Assembly: GCF_014202935.1 (NCBI RefSeq)
Contig: NZ_JACHHX010000016.1
Location: forward strand, 1 to 64,000
Length of the DNA: 64,000 nt
Direction: 5' to 3'
DNA from: Rehaibacterium terrae
GTDB lineage: Bacteria > Pseudomonadota > Gammaproteobacteria > Xanthomonadales > Xanthomonadaceae
Each line of letters starts with the position of its first letter. Position 1 is the stretch's first letter. The notes beneath the pieces are model-generated. The model saw nothing but the letters and a program-made list of their open reading frames with translations, made no database searches and was not told the DNA's origin. The position numbers and the translations under genes are program-made. This document shows positions 37,673 through 45,684 of the stretch, piece by piece.

Positions 37673-38308
37673 ATGTACATGCCCCGCGCCTTCGCCGAAG
37701 CCGACCTCGCCGGACTCGACCGGCTGGTCGAACGCGACCCCTTCGTCAGCCTGATCACCAGCGGCAGCGACGGCCTGCCCTTCGCCAGCCACCTGCCAGT
37801 GCTGTACCGGCGCGCGGGCGACCAGGTGCTGCTCGAAGGGCACTGGGCCCGCCCCAACCCGCAGGCCCAGCACGCCGGCCCGGCGCTGGCCATCGTCCAC
37901 GGCCCGCACGCCTACATCTCACCGGGCTGGTATCCGGACAAGAAGGACCTGCCGCGCGTGCCGACCTGGAACTACGCCGTCGCGCACCTGTACGGCACGC
38001 TGGAGACTTTCGACGACAGCACCGCGCTGGCCGATCTGGTAGACCGGTTGAGCCTGCGCTTCGAGACTCTCGTCGGCAGCGGCTGGCGCTTCGAGCACGA
38101 TCGCCCAGACCATGTCTCGCAGCTGCGCGGCATCGTCGGCTTCCGCTTCCGCGCCGAGCGCATCGAGCTCAAGTTCAAGCTCAACCAGAACCACCCGGAA
38201 GCCAATGTCCGCAACGCGGCCGCCGCCCTGCAGGCATTGCCGGGCGATAATCCGCGGCAGGTCGCCGCCCTGATGCTCGACCGGCTGGCGCGGCGTACCA
38301 CGGAGTAA
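37673..38308 (+). CDS. PaiB-like FMN-binding protein (annotated family: negative transcriptional regulator)
   Basis: 211 residues. MYMPRAFAEAD at the N-terminus, SGSDGLPFASHLPVLY, HVYISPGWY-like HAYISPGWYPDK and VPTWNYAVAHLYG are the PaiB family signatures. These are split-barrel flavin-binding proteins; Bacillus PaiB was named for repression of sporulation and protease genes. It is followed by the SDR gene 4 bp later, so the pair is co-transcribed. A regulatory role on the downstream kynurenine genes is possible but not shown. Confidence 0.88.
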   Translation: MYMPRAFAEADLAGLDRLVERDPFVSLITSGSDGLPFASHLPVLYRRAGDQVLLEGHWARPNPQAQHAGPALAIVHGPHAYISPGWYPDKKDLPRVPTWNYAVAHLYGTLETFDDSTALADLVDRLSLRFETLVGSGWRFEHDRPDHVSQLRGIVGFRFRAERIELKFKLNQNHPEANVRNAAAALQALPGDNPRQVAALMLDRLARRTTE

Positions 38309-38312
38309 GACG

Positions 38313-39101
38313 ATGGATCTCGACCTCACCGGCAAGCATGCCCTGGTCTGCGGCGCGTCCGAAGGCATCGGCCGCGCCACGGCGCACGAGCTGGCGCTGC
38401 TCGGCGCCGATGTCACCGTGCTGGCACGCCGCCAAGATACACTGCGCGAAGTCGTCGACGCACTGCCACGCCCGTACCCGACCCAGCGCCACGGCTGGAT
38501 CGCCGTGGACATGGACGACACCGCCGCGCTCAAGGCCAAGGTCGAGGCGCTGGTCGCCACCGACCCGGTGCAGATCCTCATCAACAACAGTGCCGGCCCG
38601 CCGGGTGGTCCGGCGCACCGCGCCGACACCGAAGCCTATCTGGCGGCCTTCCGCCGCCACCTGATCGGCGGCCAGGTGATGCTGCAGGCCGTGCTCGGGG
38701 GCATGAAGACCGCCGGCTACGGCCGTCTGGTCAACGTGATCTCGACCTCGGTGAAGGAGCCGATCGCCAACCTCGGCGTTTCCAACACCGTGCGCGGCGC
38801 GGTCGCGAGCTGGGCCAAGACGCTGGCCAGCGAGCTGGCGCCGTTCGGCATCACCGTCAACAACGTGCTGCCCGGCTTCACCGAAACCGGGCGTCTGGCC
38901 AGCCTGATCGCCGCCAATGCCCAGACCAGCGGCAAGAGCGAAGACGCCATCGCCCAGGCCATGCTGGCCGGCGTGCCCGCGGGCCGTTTCGGCAGGCCGG
39001 AGGAGACCGCCGCCGCCATCGCCTTCCTGTGCTCGCCGGCCGCGGCCTACATCAACGGCGTCAACCTGCCCGTCGACGGCGGCCGCACCCGCTCGCTGTA
39101 G
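38313..39101 (+). CDS. Divergent short-chain dehydrogenase/reductase lacking the canonical Tyr-Lys pair
   Basis: 262 residues with an SDR Rossmann fold: altered nucleotide motif CGASEGIGRATA (about 14-25), NNSAG, and GGRTRSL at the C-terminus. By spacing, the usual YxxxK is replaced by SNTVR in LGVSNTVRGAVASWAK, so the catalytic Tyr and Lys are Ser and Arg. Known BKR-like SDR subgroups share this feature. It lies 95 bp before the kynurenine operon; it may open that operon or belong with the PaiB gene. Substrate unknown. Confidence 0.85.
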   Translation: MDLDLTGKHALVCGASEGIGRATAHELALLGADVTVLARRQDTLREVVDALPRPYPTQRHGWIAVDMDDTAALKAKVEALVATDPVQILINNSAGPPGGPAHRADTEAYLAAFRRHLIGGQVMLQAVLGGMKTAGYGRLVNVISTSVKEPIANLGVSNTVRGAVASWAKTLASELAPFGITVNNVLPGFTETGRLASLIAANAQTSGKSEDAIAQAMLAGVPAGRFGRPEETAAAIAFLCSPAAAYINGVNLPVDGGRTRSL

Positions 39102-39161
39102 CCGGACGACACAAACCGCGCGCCACGCATGCCGGGCACCGGCACCTGCCCGGCAAAACCT

Positions 39162-39173
39162 GTCCGTACGGAC
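39162..39173. promoter_or_regulatory. Candidate operator upstream of the kynurenine operon
   Basis: GTCCGTACGGAC is a perfect 12-bp palindrome 23 bp before the aldehyde dehydrogenase start, in the only sizeable gap (95 bp) ahead of the operon. The position suits a repressor or Lrp-type site. No regulator gene for it is recognisable here, and short palindromes are common in GC-rich DNA. Confidence 0.35.
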
Positions 39174-39196
39174 GGCCCGACGGTTAAGCTTGCCGG

Positions 39197-40642
39197 ATGA
39201 CCCTGCGCCTGATGCACCACATCGGTGGCCTCGCCCGCCCGCCGGCCTCCGCTGCCTGGCTGCCCGTCCACGAACCCGCCACCGGCCGGGTCTTCGCCGA
39301 GGTTCCGGACGGCGACGCGCGCGATGTCGAAGCGGCCGTCACCGCCGCCGCGCAGGCCTTCCCCGCCTGGTCGGCCCTGCCCGCCAGCGGGCGCGCCGCC
39401 TGGCTGCATCGGCTCGCCGACGCGCTGGAGGCACGGATCGACGACTTCGCCGAGGCCGAGTCGCGCGACGGCGGCAAGCCGCTGCGGCTCGCCCGCGAAG
39501 TCGAGATCCCGCGCGCGGTCAGCAACCTGCGCTTCTTCGCCGCCGCGGCCACGCAGTTCGCCAGTGAGTGCCATCACGGCCAGGCCGGCCTCAACTACAC
39601 CCTGCGCCAACCGCTGGGCGTGGTCGGCGGCATCTCGCCCTGGAACCTGCCGCTCTACCTGTTCACCTGGAAGATCGCGCCCGCGCTGGCGGCCGGCAAC
39701 TGCGTGGTCGGCAAACCCAGCGAGATCACCCCGGTGACGGCGTGGATGCTGGGCGAGCTGGCGCGCGAAGTCGGCTTCCCGGCCGGCGTGCTCAACATCG
39801 TCCACGGCCTCGGCCCGAAGGCCGGGCAGGCACTGGTCGAGCATCCGGGCATCGCGGCGGTCTCCTTCACCGGCAGCACCGCGGTCGGCCGCGGCATCGC
39901 CGCCCACTGCGGACCGGCGCTGAAGAAGGTCTCGCTGGAACTGGGCGGGAAGAATCCGACCCTGATCTTCGCCGATGCCCCTCGCGACAGGCTGCTCGAC
40001 ACCGTGCTCCGCTCGGCCTTCCAGAACGCCGGCCAGATCTGCCTGTGCGGCTCGCGCATCCTGATCGAGCGCCGCTTCTACGAGCAGTTCCGCGATGCCT
40101 TCGTCGAGCGCGCGCGGGCGCTGCGCGTCGGCGATCCGCGGGACCCGGCCACCGGCATGGGGCCGCTGGTGTCGCAGGCGCATTTCGACAAGGTGATGCA
40201 GTGCCTCGATGTCGCCCGCGCGGAAGGCGGGCGCATCCTCTGCGGCGGCGAGCCGGTCAAGCTCACGGGACGCTGCGCCGACGGCTGGTTCGTCGCGCCG
40301 ACCGTCGTCGAGGGTCTCGGCCCCGACTGCCGCACCAACCGCGAGGAGATCTTCGGCCCGGTGGTGACCCTGCAACCCTTCGACGGCGAGGACGAGGCGC
40401 TGGCGCTCGCCAACGCCACGCCATACGGTTTGGCCGCGAGCCTGTGGACCGCCGACCTCAATCGCGCCCATCGCCTCGCCGCCCGCATCCGGGCCGGCAT
40501 CGTCTGGATCAACACCTGGCTGATGCGCGACCTGCGCACGCCGTTCGGCGGCGTCGGCCAGTCCGGCCTGGGCCGCGAGGGCGGGCTGGAGGCGATGCGC
40601 TTCTTCACCGAACCCAAGAACGTCTGCCTGGACATCGGATGA
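39197..40642 (+). CDS. Aldehyde dehydrogenase, probable 2-aminomuconate 6-semialdehyde dehydrogenase
   Basis: 481 residues. NAD-dependent aldehyde dehydrogenase with GGISPWNLPLYLFTWKIAPAL, catalytic Glu in LELGGKNP and nucleophile Cys in FQNAGQICLCGSR. The R/L-rich C-terminus GGVGQSGLGREGG is typical. Its place with the decarboxylase, RidA and dioxygenase genes assigns it to oxidation of 2-aminomuconate semialdehyde made by ACMSD; hydroxymuconic semialdehyde dehydrogenases are close relatives. The stop overlaps the carbonic anhydrase start (ATGA). Confidence 0.88.
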   Translation: MTLRLMHHIGGLARPPASAAWLPVHEPATGRVFAEVPDGDARDVEAAVTAAAQAFPAWSALPASGRAAWLHRLADALEARIDDFAEAESRDGGKPLRLAREVEIPRAVSNLRFFAAAATQFASECHHGQAGLNYTLRQPLGVVGGISPWNLPLYLFTWKIAPALAAGNCVVGKPSEITPVTAWMLGELAREVGFPAGVLNIVHGLGPKAGQALVEHPGIAAVSFTGSTAVGRGIAAHCGPALKKVSLELGGKNPTLIFADAPRDRLLDTVLRSAFQNAGQICLCGSRILIERRFYEQFRDAFVERARALRVGDPRDPATGMGPLVSQAHFDKVMQCLDVARAEGGRILCGGEPVKLTGRCADGWFVAPTVVEGLGPDCRTNREEIFGPVVTLQPFDGEDEALALANATPYGLAASLWTADLNRAHRLAARIRAGIVWINTWLMRDLRTPFGGVGQSGLGREGGLEAMRFFTEPKNVCLDIG

Positions 40643-41322
40643 GCCAGCTCAAGGAACTCCTGGAAAACAACCAGGCGTGGGCCGAGCGCGTCCGCGCCGA
40701 AGACCCCGGCTTCTTCGAGCGGCTGTCGCGGCAGCAGGCGCCAAGGTACCTGTGGATCGGCTGTTCGGATTCGCGCGTGCCGGCCAACCAGGTCACCGGC
40801 CTGCAGCCGGGTGAAGTGTTCGTCCACCGCAACATCGCCAACGTGGTGGTGCACGCCGACCTCAACGCGCTGTCGGTGATGCAGTTCGCCGTGGACCTGC
40901 TCCGGGTCGGGCACATCATCGTCTGCGGTCACTACGGCTGCTCCGGCGTGCACGCGGCGATGGCCGGCACCCGGATCGGGCTGGCCGACAACTGGCTGCG
41001 CCACGTCGGCGATGTGGCCAACAGGCACGCCGACCTGCTCACCGGCGTCGAGTCCGAGTCGCTGCGCCATGCCCGCCTGTGCGAGCTGAACGTGATCGAG
41101 CAGGTGGTCAACGTCTGCCAGAGCACCGTGGTGCAGGACGCCTGGTCGCGCGGCCAGCCGCTGTCCGTGCACGGCTGGATCTACGGCCTGCACGACGGCC
41201 GCATCCGCGAGCTTGGTTTCGGCGTCGACAGTCCCGACGACCTCGCCCCGGCCTACGCCAGCGCCATCGAATCGATCCGCGGCGGCGCGCATCGCGCCGT
41301 CGCGTCCCCCTGCGAGCCCTGA
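40639..41322 (+). CDS. Beta-class carbonic anhydrase
   Basis: 227 residues with the zinc ligands and dyad of beta-CAs: CSDSRVP (Cys, Asp-Arg pair) at about 42-48 and HYGCSGV (His and Cys) at about 98-104. It interconverts CO2 and bicarbonate. Translational overlap with the upstream dehydrogenase and only 6 bp to the next gene place it firmly inside the kynurenine operon, where the decarboxylase releases CO2. No signal peptide, so cytoplasmic. Confidence 0.93.
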   Translation: MSQLKELLENNQAWAERVRAEDPGFFERLSRQQAPRYLWIGCSDSRVPANQVTGLQPGEVFVHRNIANVVVHADLNALSVMQFAVDLLRVGHIIVCGHYGCSGVHAAMAGTRIGLADNWLRHVGDVANRHADLLTGVESESLRHARLCELNVIEQVVNVCQSTVVQDAWSRGQPLSVHGWIYGLHDGRIRELGFGVDSPDDLAPAYASAIESIRGGAHRAVASPCEP

Positions 41323-41328
41323 ACCGCC

Positions 41329-41751
41329 ATGAGCGACATCATCCACACCGACAAGGCACCCAGCCCCGTGGGCGCCTACCCGCACGCCCGCCGCGTCGGC
41401 AATCTGCTGTTCCTGTCCGGCATCGGCCCGCGCACGCCGGGCAGTGACGCCATCCCCGGCAACGAATACGACACCGACGGCAGGCTGGTCGGCTACGACA
41501 TCGCCGCGCAGACCCGCTCGGTGTTCGCCAACGTCCGCGCCGTGCTGGAGGCCAGCGGCGCGCGCTGGGAAGATCTGGTCGACGTCACCGTCTACCTCAC
41601 CGACATGGCGCGCGACTTCAAAACCTACAACGCGCTGTGGGCCGAGCACTTCCCCGACCCGGCGACCGCGCCCTGCCGCACCACGCTCGGCATCGACGCG
41701 CTGCCGACACCGATCGCCATCGAACTCAAATGCATCGCCCACCTGCCCTGA
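41329..41751 (+). CDS. RidA-family protein, probable 2-aminomuconate deaminase
   Basis: 140 residues of the YjgF/YER057c/UK114 fold with the conserved PVGAYPHARRVGNLLFLSGI opening and the active-site arginine in PCRTTLGIDALPTP. Members inside kynurenine or aminophenol operons act as 2-aminomuconate deaminases, which fits the flanking genes. The longer insertion DAIPGNEYDTDGRLVGYDI distinguishes it from housekeeping RidA. Confidence 0.85.
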   Translation: MSDIIHTDKAPSPVGAYPHARRVGNLLFLSGIGPRTPGSDAIPGNEYDTDGRLVGYDIAAQTRSVFANVRAVLEASGARWEDLVDVTVYLTDMARDFKTYNALWAEHFPDPATAPCRTTLGIDALPTPIAIELKCIAHLP

Positions 41752-41758
41752 CGTCGCC

Positions 41759-42718
41759 ATGGACCTGCTGCTGACCAACCTCTCCTCGCCGGTGGTGCTG
41801 GCCTTCGGCCTCGGCCTGCTGGCCCGCGCCGTACGCAGCGATCTGGCGATCCCGCCGCAGATCCAGGTCTACCTGTCGATCTTCCTGCTGCTCGCCATCG
41901 GCCTGAAGGGTGGCGTGGCGCTGCGCGGCCAGGATCCGGGCAACCTGCTGCTGCTGCTGGCGATGACCATCGCCGCCGGCATCGCCACCACCTTCAGCGC
42001 CTATGCACTGGCCCGGATCGCGCTCGGCGACGACCGCCGCGAGGCCGGCGCACTGGCCGCACACTACGGCTCGGTGTCGGCGGTGACCTTCATCGCCGCC
42101 AACCAGTTCGTCGAACGCGCCGGCACCCCGGCCGAAGGCGTGCTGGTGGCGCTGGTGGTGGCGCTGGAAGTGCCGGCGCTGCTGGTCGGGCTGTGGCTGG
42201 CACACCGCGGCGAGGACCGCCGCATCCATCCCGAGCACCACACCTTGCGCGAGGTGTTCACCGGCAAGACCTGCCTGCTGCTGGTCGGCGGCCTGGCGAT
42301 CGGCGTGATCTCCGGCCCGGGCGGGATCAAGGCGGTGGACGCGATGTACTTCGCCCTGTTCCAGGGCGTGCTGATGCTGTTCATGATCGACATGGGCATG
42401 GTGGCCGCCAACCGCCTCGCCGAGCTGCGTCGCGACTGGTGGAAACTCGGCCTGTACGCGACCGGCGTACCGCTGCTGCACGGTTTGGCCGGCGTGCTGC
42501 TGGCGCATGCCTGCGGGCTGTCGGCGGCGGGTGCGGCGGTGTTCGGTGCGATGCTGTCGAGCGCCTCCTACATCGCCGCGCCGGCCGCCGTGCGCGCCGG
42601 CCTGCCCGACGCCAACGCCGGCCGCTGCATCACCGCCGCGCTCGGCCTGACCTTCCCCTTCAACCTCGGCATCGGCATTCCGCTGTATGCCGGCTTCGCC
42701 CACTGGCTGGCCGGCTGA
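41759..42718 (+). CDS. SbtA-like sodium-dependent bicarbonate permease family protein
   Basis: 319 residues, about ten hydrophobic helices, with two repeated halves (LLTNLSSPVVLAFGLGLLA near the N-terminus; YGSVSAVTFIAANQFVE and FGAMLSSASYIAAPAAVR). This is the PF05982/SbtA pattern; cyanobacterial SbtA imports bicarbonate with Na+. Start ATG 41759 lies 7 bp after the RidA stop. The nqr sodium pump in the same window could supply the Na+ gradient. Transport direction and true substrate are not shown by the sequence; an organic acid is an alternative. Confidence 0.82.
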   Translation: MDLLLTNLSSPVVLAFGLGLLARAVRSDLAIPPQIQVYLSIFLLLAIGLKGGVALRGQDPGNLLLLLAMTIAAGIATTFSAYALARIALGDDRREAGALAAHYGSVSAVTFIAANQFVERAGTPAEGVLVALVVALEVPALLVGLWLAHRGEDRRIHPEHHTLREVFTGKTCLLLVGGLAIGVISGPGGIKAVDAMYFALFQGVLMLFMIDMGMVAANRLAELRRDWWKLGLYATGVPLLHGLAGVLLAHACGLSAAGAAVFGAMLSSASYIAAPAAVRAGLPDANAGRCITAALGLTFPFNLGIGIPLYAGFAHWLAG

Positions 42719-42736
42719 GGCCGGCGGGAGCCCATC

Positions 42737-43258
42737 ATGCGCCTGACTCCACCCATCGATTTCCGGCAATGGATCGACGAGCACCGCCATCTGCTCAAGC
42801 CGCCGGTCGGCAACAAGTGCATCGTCGACGGCGACTTCATCGTGATGGTGGTCGGCGGCCCCAACCAGCGCACCGACTACCACTACGACGAAGGGCCGGA
42901 GTTCTTCTACCAGATCGAGGGCGAGATGGTGCTCAAGGTGCAGGAGGATGGACAGGTACGCGACATCCCGATCCGCGCCGGCGAAGTGTTCTACCTGCCG
43001 CCGAGGGTACCGCACTCGCCACAACGCATGGCCGGCTCGATCGGGCTGGTGATCGAACGCCGGCGACTGCCCGGCGAACGCGACGGCCTGCTGTGGTACT
43101 GCGAGCGCTGCAACCACAAGCTGTACGAGGAGTACTTCGTGCTGCAGAGCATCGAGCACGACTTCCCGCCCGTGTTCGAGCGCTTCTACCGCTCCGTCGA
43201 GCACCGCACCTGCAAGGCCTGCGGGCACCTCAATCCGGCGCCCGCGAAATATTCCTGA
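42737..43258 (+). CDS. 3-hydroxyanthranilate 3,4-dioxygenase
   Basis: 173-residue cupin. Iron ligands: His and Glu in [15 protein letters not shown] and the later His in [10 protein letters not shown]-terminal rubredoxin-like metal site has two CxxC pairs (CERCN and CKACG), as in bacterial enzymes. It opens the ring of 3-hydroxyanthranilate to 2-amino-3-carboxymuconate semialdehyde (ACMS). Confidence 0.95.
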   Translation: MRLTPPIDFRQWIDEHRHLLKPPVGNKCIVDGDFIVMVVGGPNQRTDYHYDEGPEFFYQIEGEMVLKVQEDGQVRDIPIRAGEVFYLPPRVPHSPQRMAGSIGLVIERRRLPGERDGLLWYCERCNHKLYEEYFVLQSIEHDFPPVFERFYRSVEHRTCKACGHLNPAPAKYS

Positions 43259-43388
43259 TGCGCCTGCAGGCACGACGCACCCGCCTGCCGTGGGCTGACG
43301 GCGTGAGCCGCGAACGCGGGCCCGGTGTGTGTCCGGTCGCGGCGGATGCCGCTGCCGCACGAGAGAAACGCCACTACAATCCCGGCCC

Positions 43389-44399
43389 ATGCTGAAAATC
43401 GACACCCACGCCCACTATCTGCCGCAGCACTGGCCGGATCTCGCCACCAAGTACGGCGACAACCGCTTCGCGGTCATCCATCACGCCGACGACGGCCGCT
43501 CGCGGATCTACAAGGACGGCAAGTTCTTCCGCGAGATCTGGCCCAAGACCTGGGATCCGGCGCTGCGCATCGCCGACTACGCACGCTTCGGCGTGCAGGT
43601 GCAGGTGATCTCCACCGTGCCGGTGATGTTCAGCTACTGGGCGGCGCCGCACCAGGCGCTGGAGCTGCACCAGGCGCTCAACGACCACATGGCCGAGACC
43701 TGCCGTGCTCACCCCAGGCACTACGCCGGCATCGGCACCGTGCCGCTGCAGTCGCCGCGGCTGGCCGTGCAGGAGCTGGAGCGCTGCATGGACCAGCTCG
43801 GCCTGCAGGGCGTGCAGATCGGTTCGCACGTCAACGACTGGAACCTCGACGCCCCCGAGCTGCTGCCGTTCTTCGAAGCCGCACAGGACCTCGGCGCCGC
43901 GATCCTGATCCACCCCTGGGACATGATGGGTGCGGCGAGCATGCCCAAGTACTGGATGCCGTGGCTGGTCGGGATGCCGGCCGAACAGGCGCGCGCCGCC
44001 TGCGCACTGATCTTCGGCGGGGTACTCGAGCGCTTTCCGAAGCTGCGGGTGTGCTTTGCCCATGGCGGCGGCAGCTTCCCCTACACCATCGGCCGTATCG
44101 AGCACGGCTTCAGGATGCGTCCGGACCTGGTCGCCACCGACAACCCGCGCAACCCGCGCGAATACTTCGGCCGCATCTACTTCGACTCCTGCGTGCACGA
44201 CGACCGCGCGCTGCGCTACCTGCTCGACGTCGCCGGCGTGGACACGGTGATGCTGGGCACCGACTACCCCTTTCCGCTCGGCGAGCAGGAACCGGGCAGC
44301 TGCATCGCCCGGCTCGGCCTGAGCGAAGCCGAACAGGCGCGGCTCTACCACGGCACCGCGCTGGAATGGCTGGGCCTGAGCAAGTCGCGCTTCGAATGA
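43389..44399 (+). CDS. 2-amino-3-carboxymuconate-6-semialdehyde decarboxylase (ACMSD)
   Basis: 336 residues, amidohydrolase fold. Metal ligands HAHY (DTHAHYLPQHWP) near the N-terminus, HPWDMMG in the middle, and the acid in GTDYPFPLGEQEPG at about 287-300. It decarboxylates ACMS to aminomuconate semialdehyde, keeping the pathway catabolic instead of letting ACMS cyclise to quinolinate. A 130-bp gap precedes it, the largest within the operon. ATG 43389 is supported by alignment with family starts. Confidence 0.95.
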   Translation: MLKIDTHAHYLPQHWPDLATKYGDNRFAVIHHADDGRSRIYKDGKFFREIWPKTWDPALRIADYARFGVQVQVISTVPVMFSYWAAPHQALELHQALNDHMAETCRAHPRHYAGIGTVPLQSPRLAVQELERCMDQLGLQGVQIGSHVNDWNLDAPELLPFFEAAQDLGAAILIHPWDMMGAASMPKYWMPWLVGMPAEQARAACALIFGGVLERFPKLRVCFAHGGGSFPYTIGRIEHGFRMRPDLVATDNPRNPREYFGRIYFDSCVHDDRALRYLLDVAGVDTVMLGTDYPFPLGEQEPGSCIARLGLSEAEQARLYHGTALEWLGLSKSRFE

Positions 44400-44409
44400 G
44401 GCCCACTGC

Positions 44410-45684
44410 ATGACCGCGCCCTACTCCGAAGCCCACGCCCTGGCCCTGGATGCCGCCGACCCGCTGCGTGGCTTCCGCGACCGCTTCCTGATCCCGCGCC
44501 ACGGCGACGGTGACCAGCTCTACTTCTGCGGCAATTCGCTCGGCCTGCAGCCCAAGGCCACCCGCGCCGCATTGCTGGAGGAGCTCGACGCCTGGGCCGA
44601 ACACGCCGTCGAGGCGCACTTCCGCGGCCGCCACCCGTGGATGCCTTACCACGGGTTCGTCCGCGAACACCTGGCCGAACTGGTCGGCGCGCAGCCGGGC
44701 GAAGTGGTGGCGATGAACTCGCTGACGGTGAACCTGCACCTGATGATGGTCAGCTTCTACCGGCCGACCCGCGAGCGTCCGGCGATCCTGATCGAGGCCG
44801 GCGCGTTCCCCTCGGACCGCCATGCCGTCGAATCGCAGATCCGCTTCCACGGCTTCGATCCGGCCACCGACCTGATCGAGCTGGAGGGCGACGAGCCGGA
44901 TGGCACCCTCTCCATGGCCGCCATCGAACGCGTGCTGGCCGAGCACGGGCACCGCATCGCACTGGTGCTGTGGCCGGGGGTGCAGTACCGCACCGGCCAG
45001 GCCTTCGACCTGCGCGAGGTCGTGCGCCTCGGCCATGCCCGGGGCTGCATCGTCGGCTTCGACCTCGCCCACGGCGTCGGCAACCTGCCGCTGGCGCTGC
45101 ACGACAGTGGCGCCGATTTCGCCGTCTGGTGCAGCTACAAGTACCTCAACGCCGGCCCGGGTGCGGTCGCGGGCTGCTTCGTGCACGCCCGTCACGCCGA
45201 CAGCCGGCGTCCGCGCTTCGCCGGCTGGTGGGGTCATGACCAGGCCACCCGCTTCCGCATGGGCCCCGAGTTCGTACCCACGCCCGGCGCCGACGGCTGG
45301 CAGCTCAGCAACCCGCCGATCCTCGCGCTGGCCCCGTTGCGCGTATCGCTGGAAATCTTCCACGACGCCGGCATGGCGCGGCTGCGCGAGAAGTCCGAGC
45401 AACTCACCGGCTATCTGGAAATGCTGATCCGCGAGCGGCTCGACCGCGTGCTGCACATCGTCACTCCGTCCGAACCCGAGCGCCGCGGCTGCCAGCTCTC
45501 GCTGCGCGTCGCCGGTGGCCGCGAACGGGGCCGCGCGCTGTTCGAATACCTGATGGCCAACGGCATCGTCGGCGACTGGCGCGAGCCGGACGTCATCCGC
45601 ATCTCGCCCACGCCGCTGTACAACCGCCATATCGACGTGCTGCGCTTCGTCCGCGCGGTAGAAAGCTGGCGCGACGCCCGATGA
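44410..45684 (+). CDS. kynU: Kynureninase
   Basis: 424-residue PLP enzyme; the Schiff-base lysine lies in WCSYKYLNAGPGAVAG, with FDLAHGVGNLPLALH preceding it (PLP-contact Asp and His). The N-terminal YFCGNSLGLQPKAT is typical. It cleaves 3-hydroxykynurenine or kynurenine to (3-hydroxy)anthranilate and alanine. The stop overlaps the next ATG by 4 bp. Confidence 0.96.
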   Translation: MTAPYSEAHALALDAADPLRGFRDRFLIPRHGDGDQLYFCGNSLGLQPKATRAALLEELDAWAEHAVEAHFRGRHPWMPYHGFVREHLAELVGAQPGEVVAMNSLTVNLHLMMVSFYRPTRERPAILIEAGAFPSDRHAVESQIRFHGFDPATDLIELEGDEPDGTLSMAAIERVLAEHGHRIALVLWPGVQYRTGQAFDLREVVRLGHARGCIVGFDLAHGVGNLPLALHDSGADFAVWCSYKYLNAGPGAVAGCFVHARHADSRRPRFAGWWGHDQATRFRMGPEFVPTPGADGWQLSNPPILALAPLRVSLEIFHDAGMARLREKSEQLTGYLEMLIRERLDRVLHIVTPSEPERRGCQLSLRVAGGRERGRALFEYLMANGIVGDWREPDVIRISPTPLYNRHIDVLRFVRAVESWRDAR

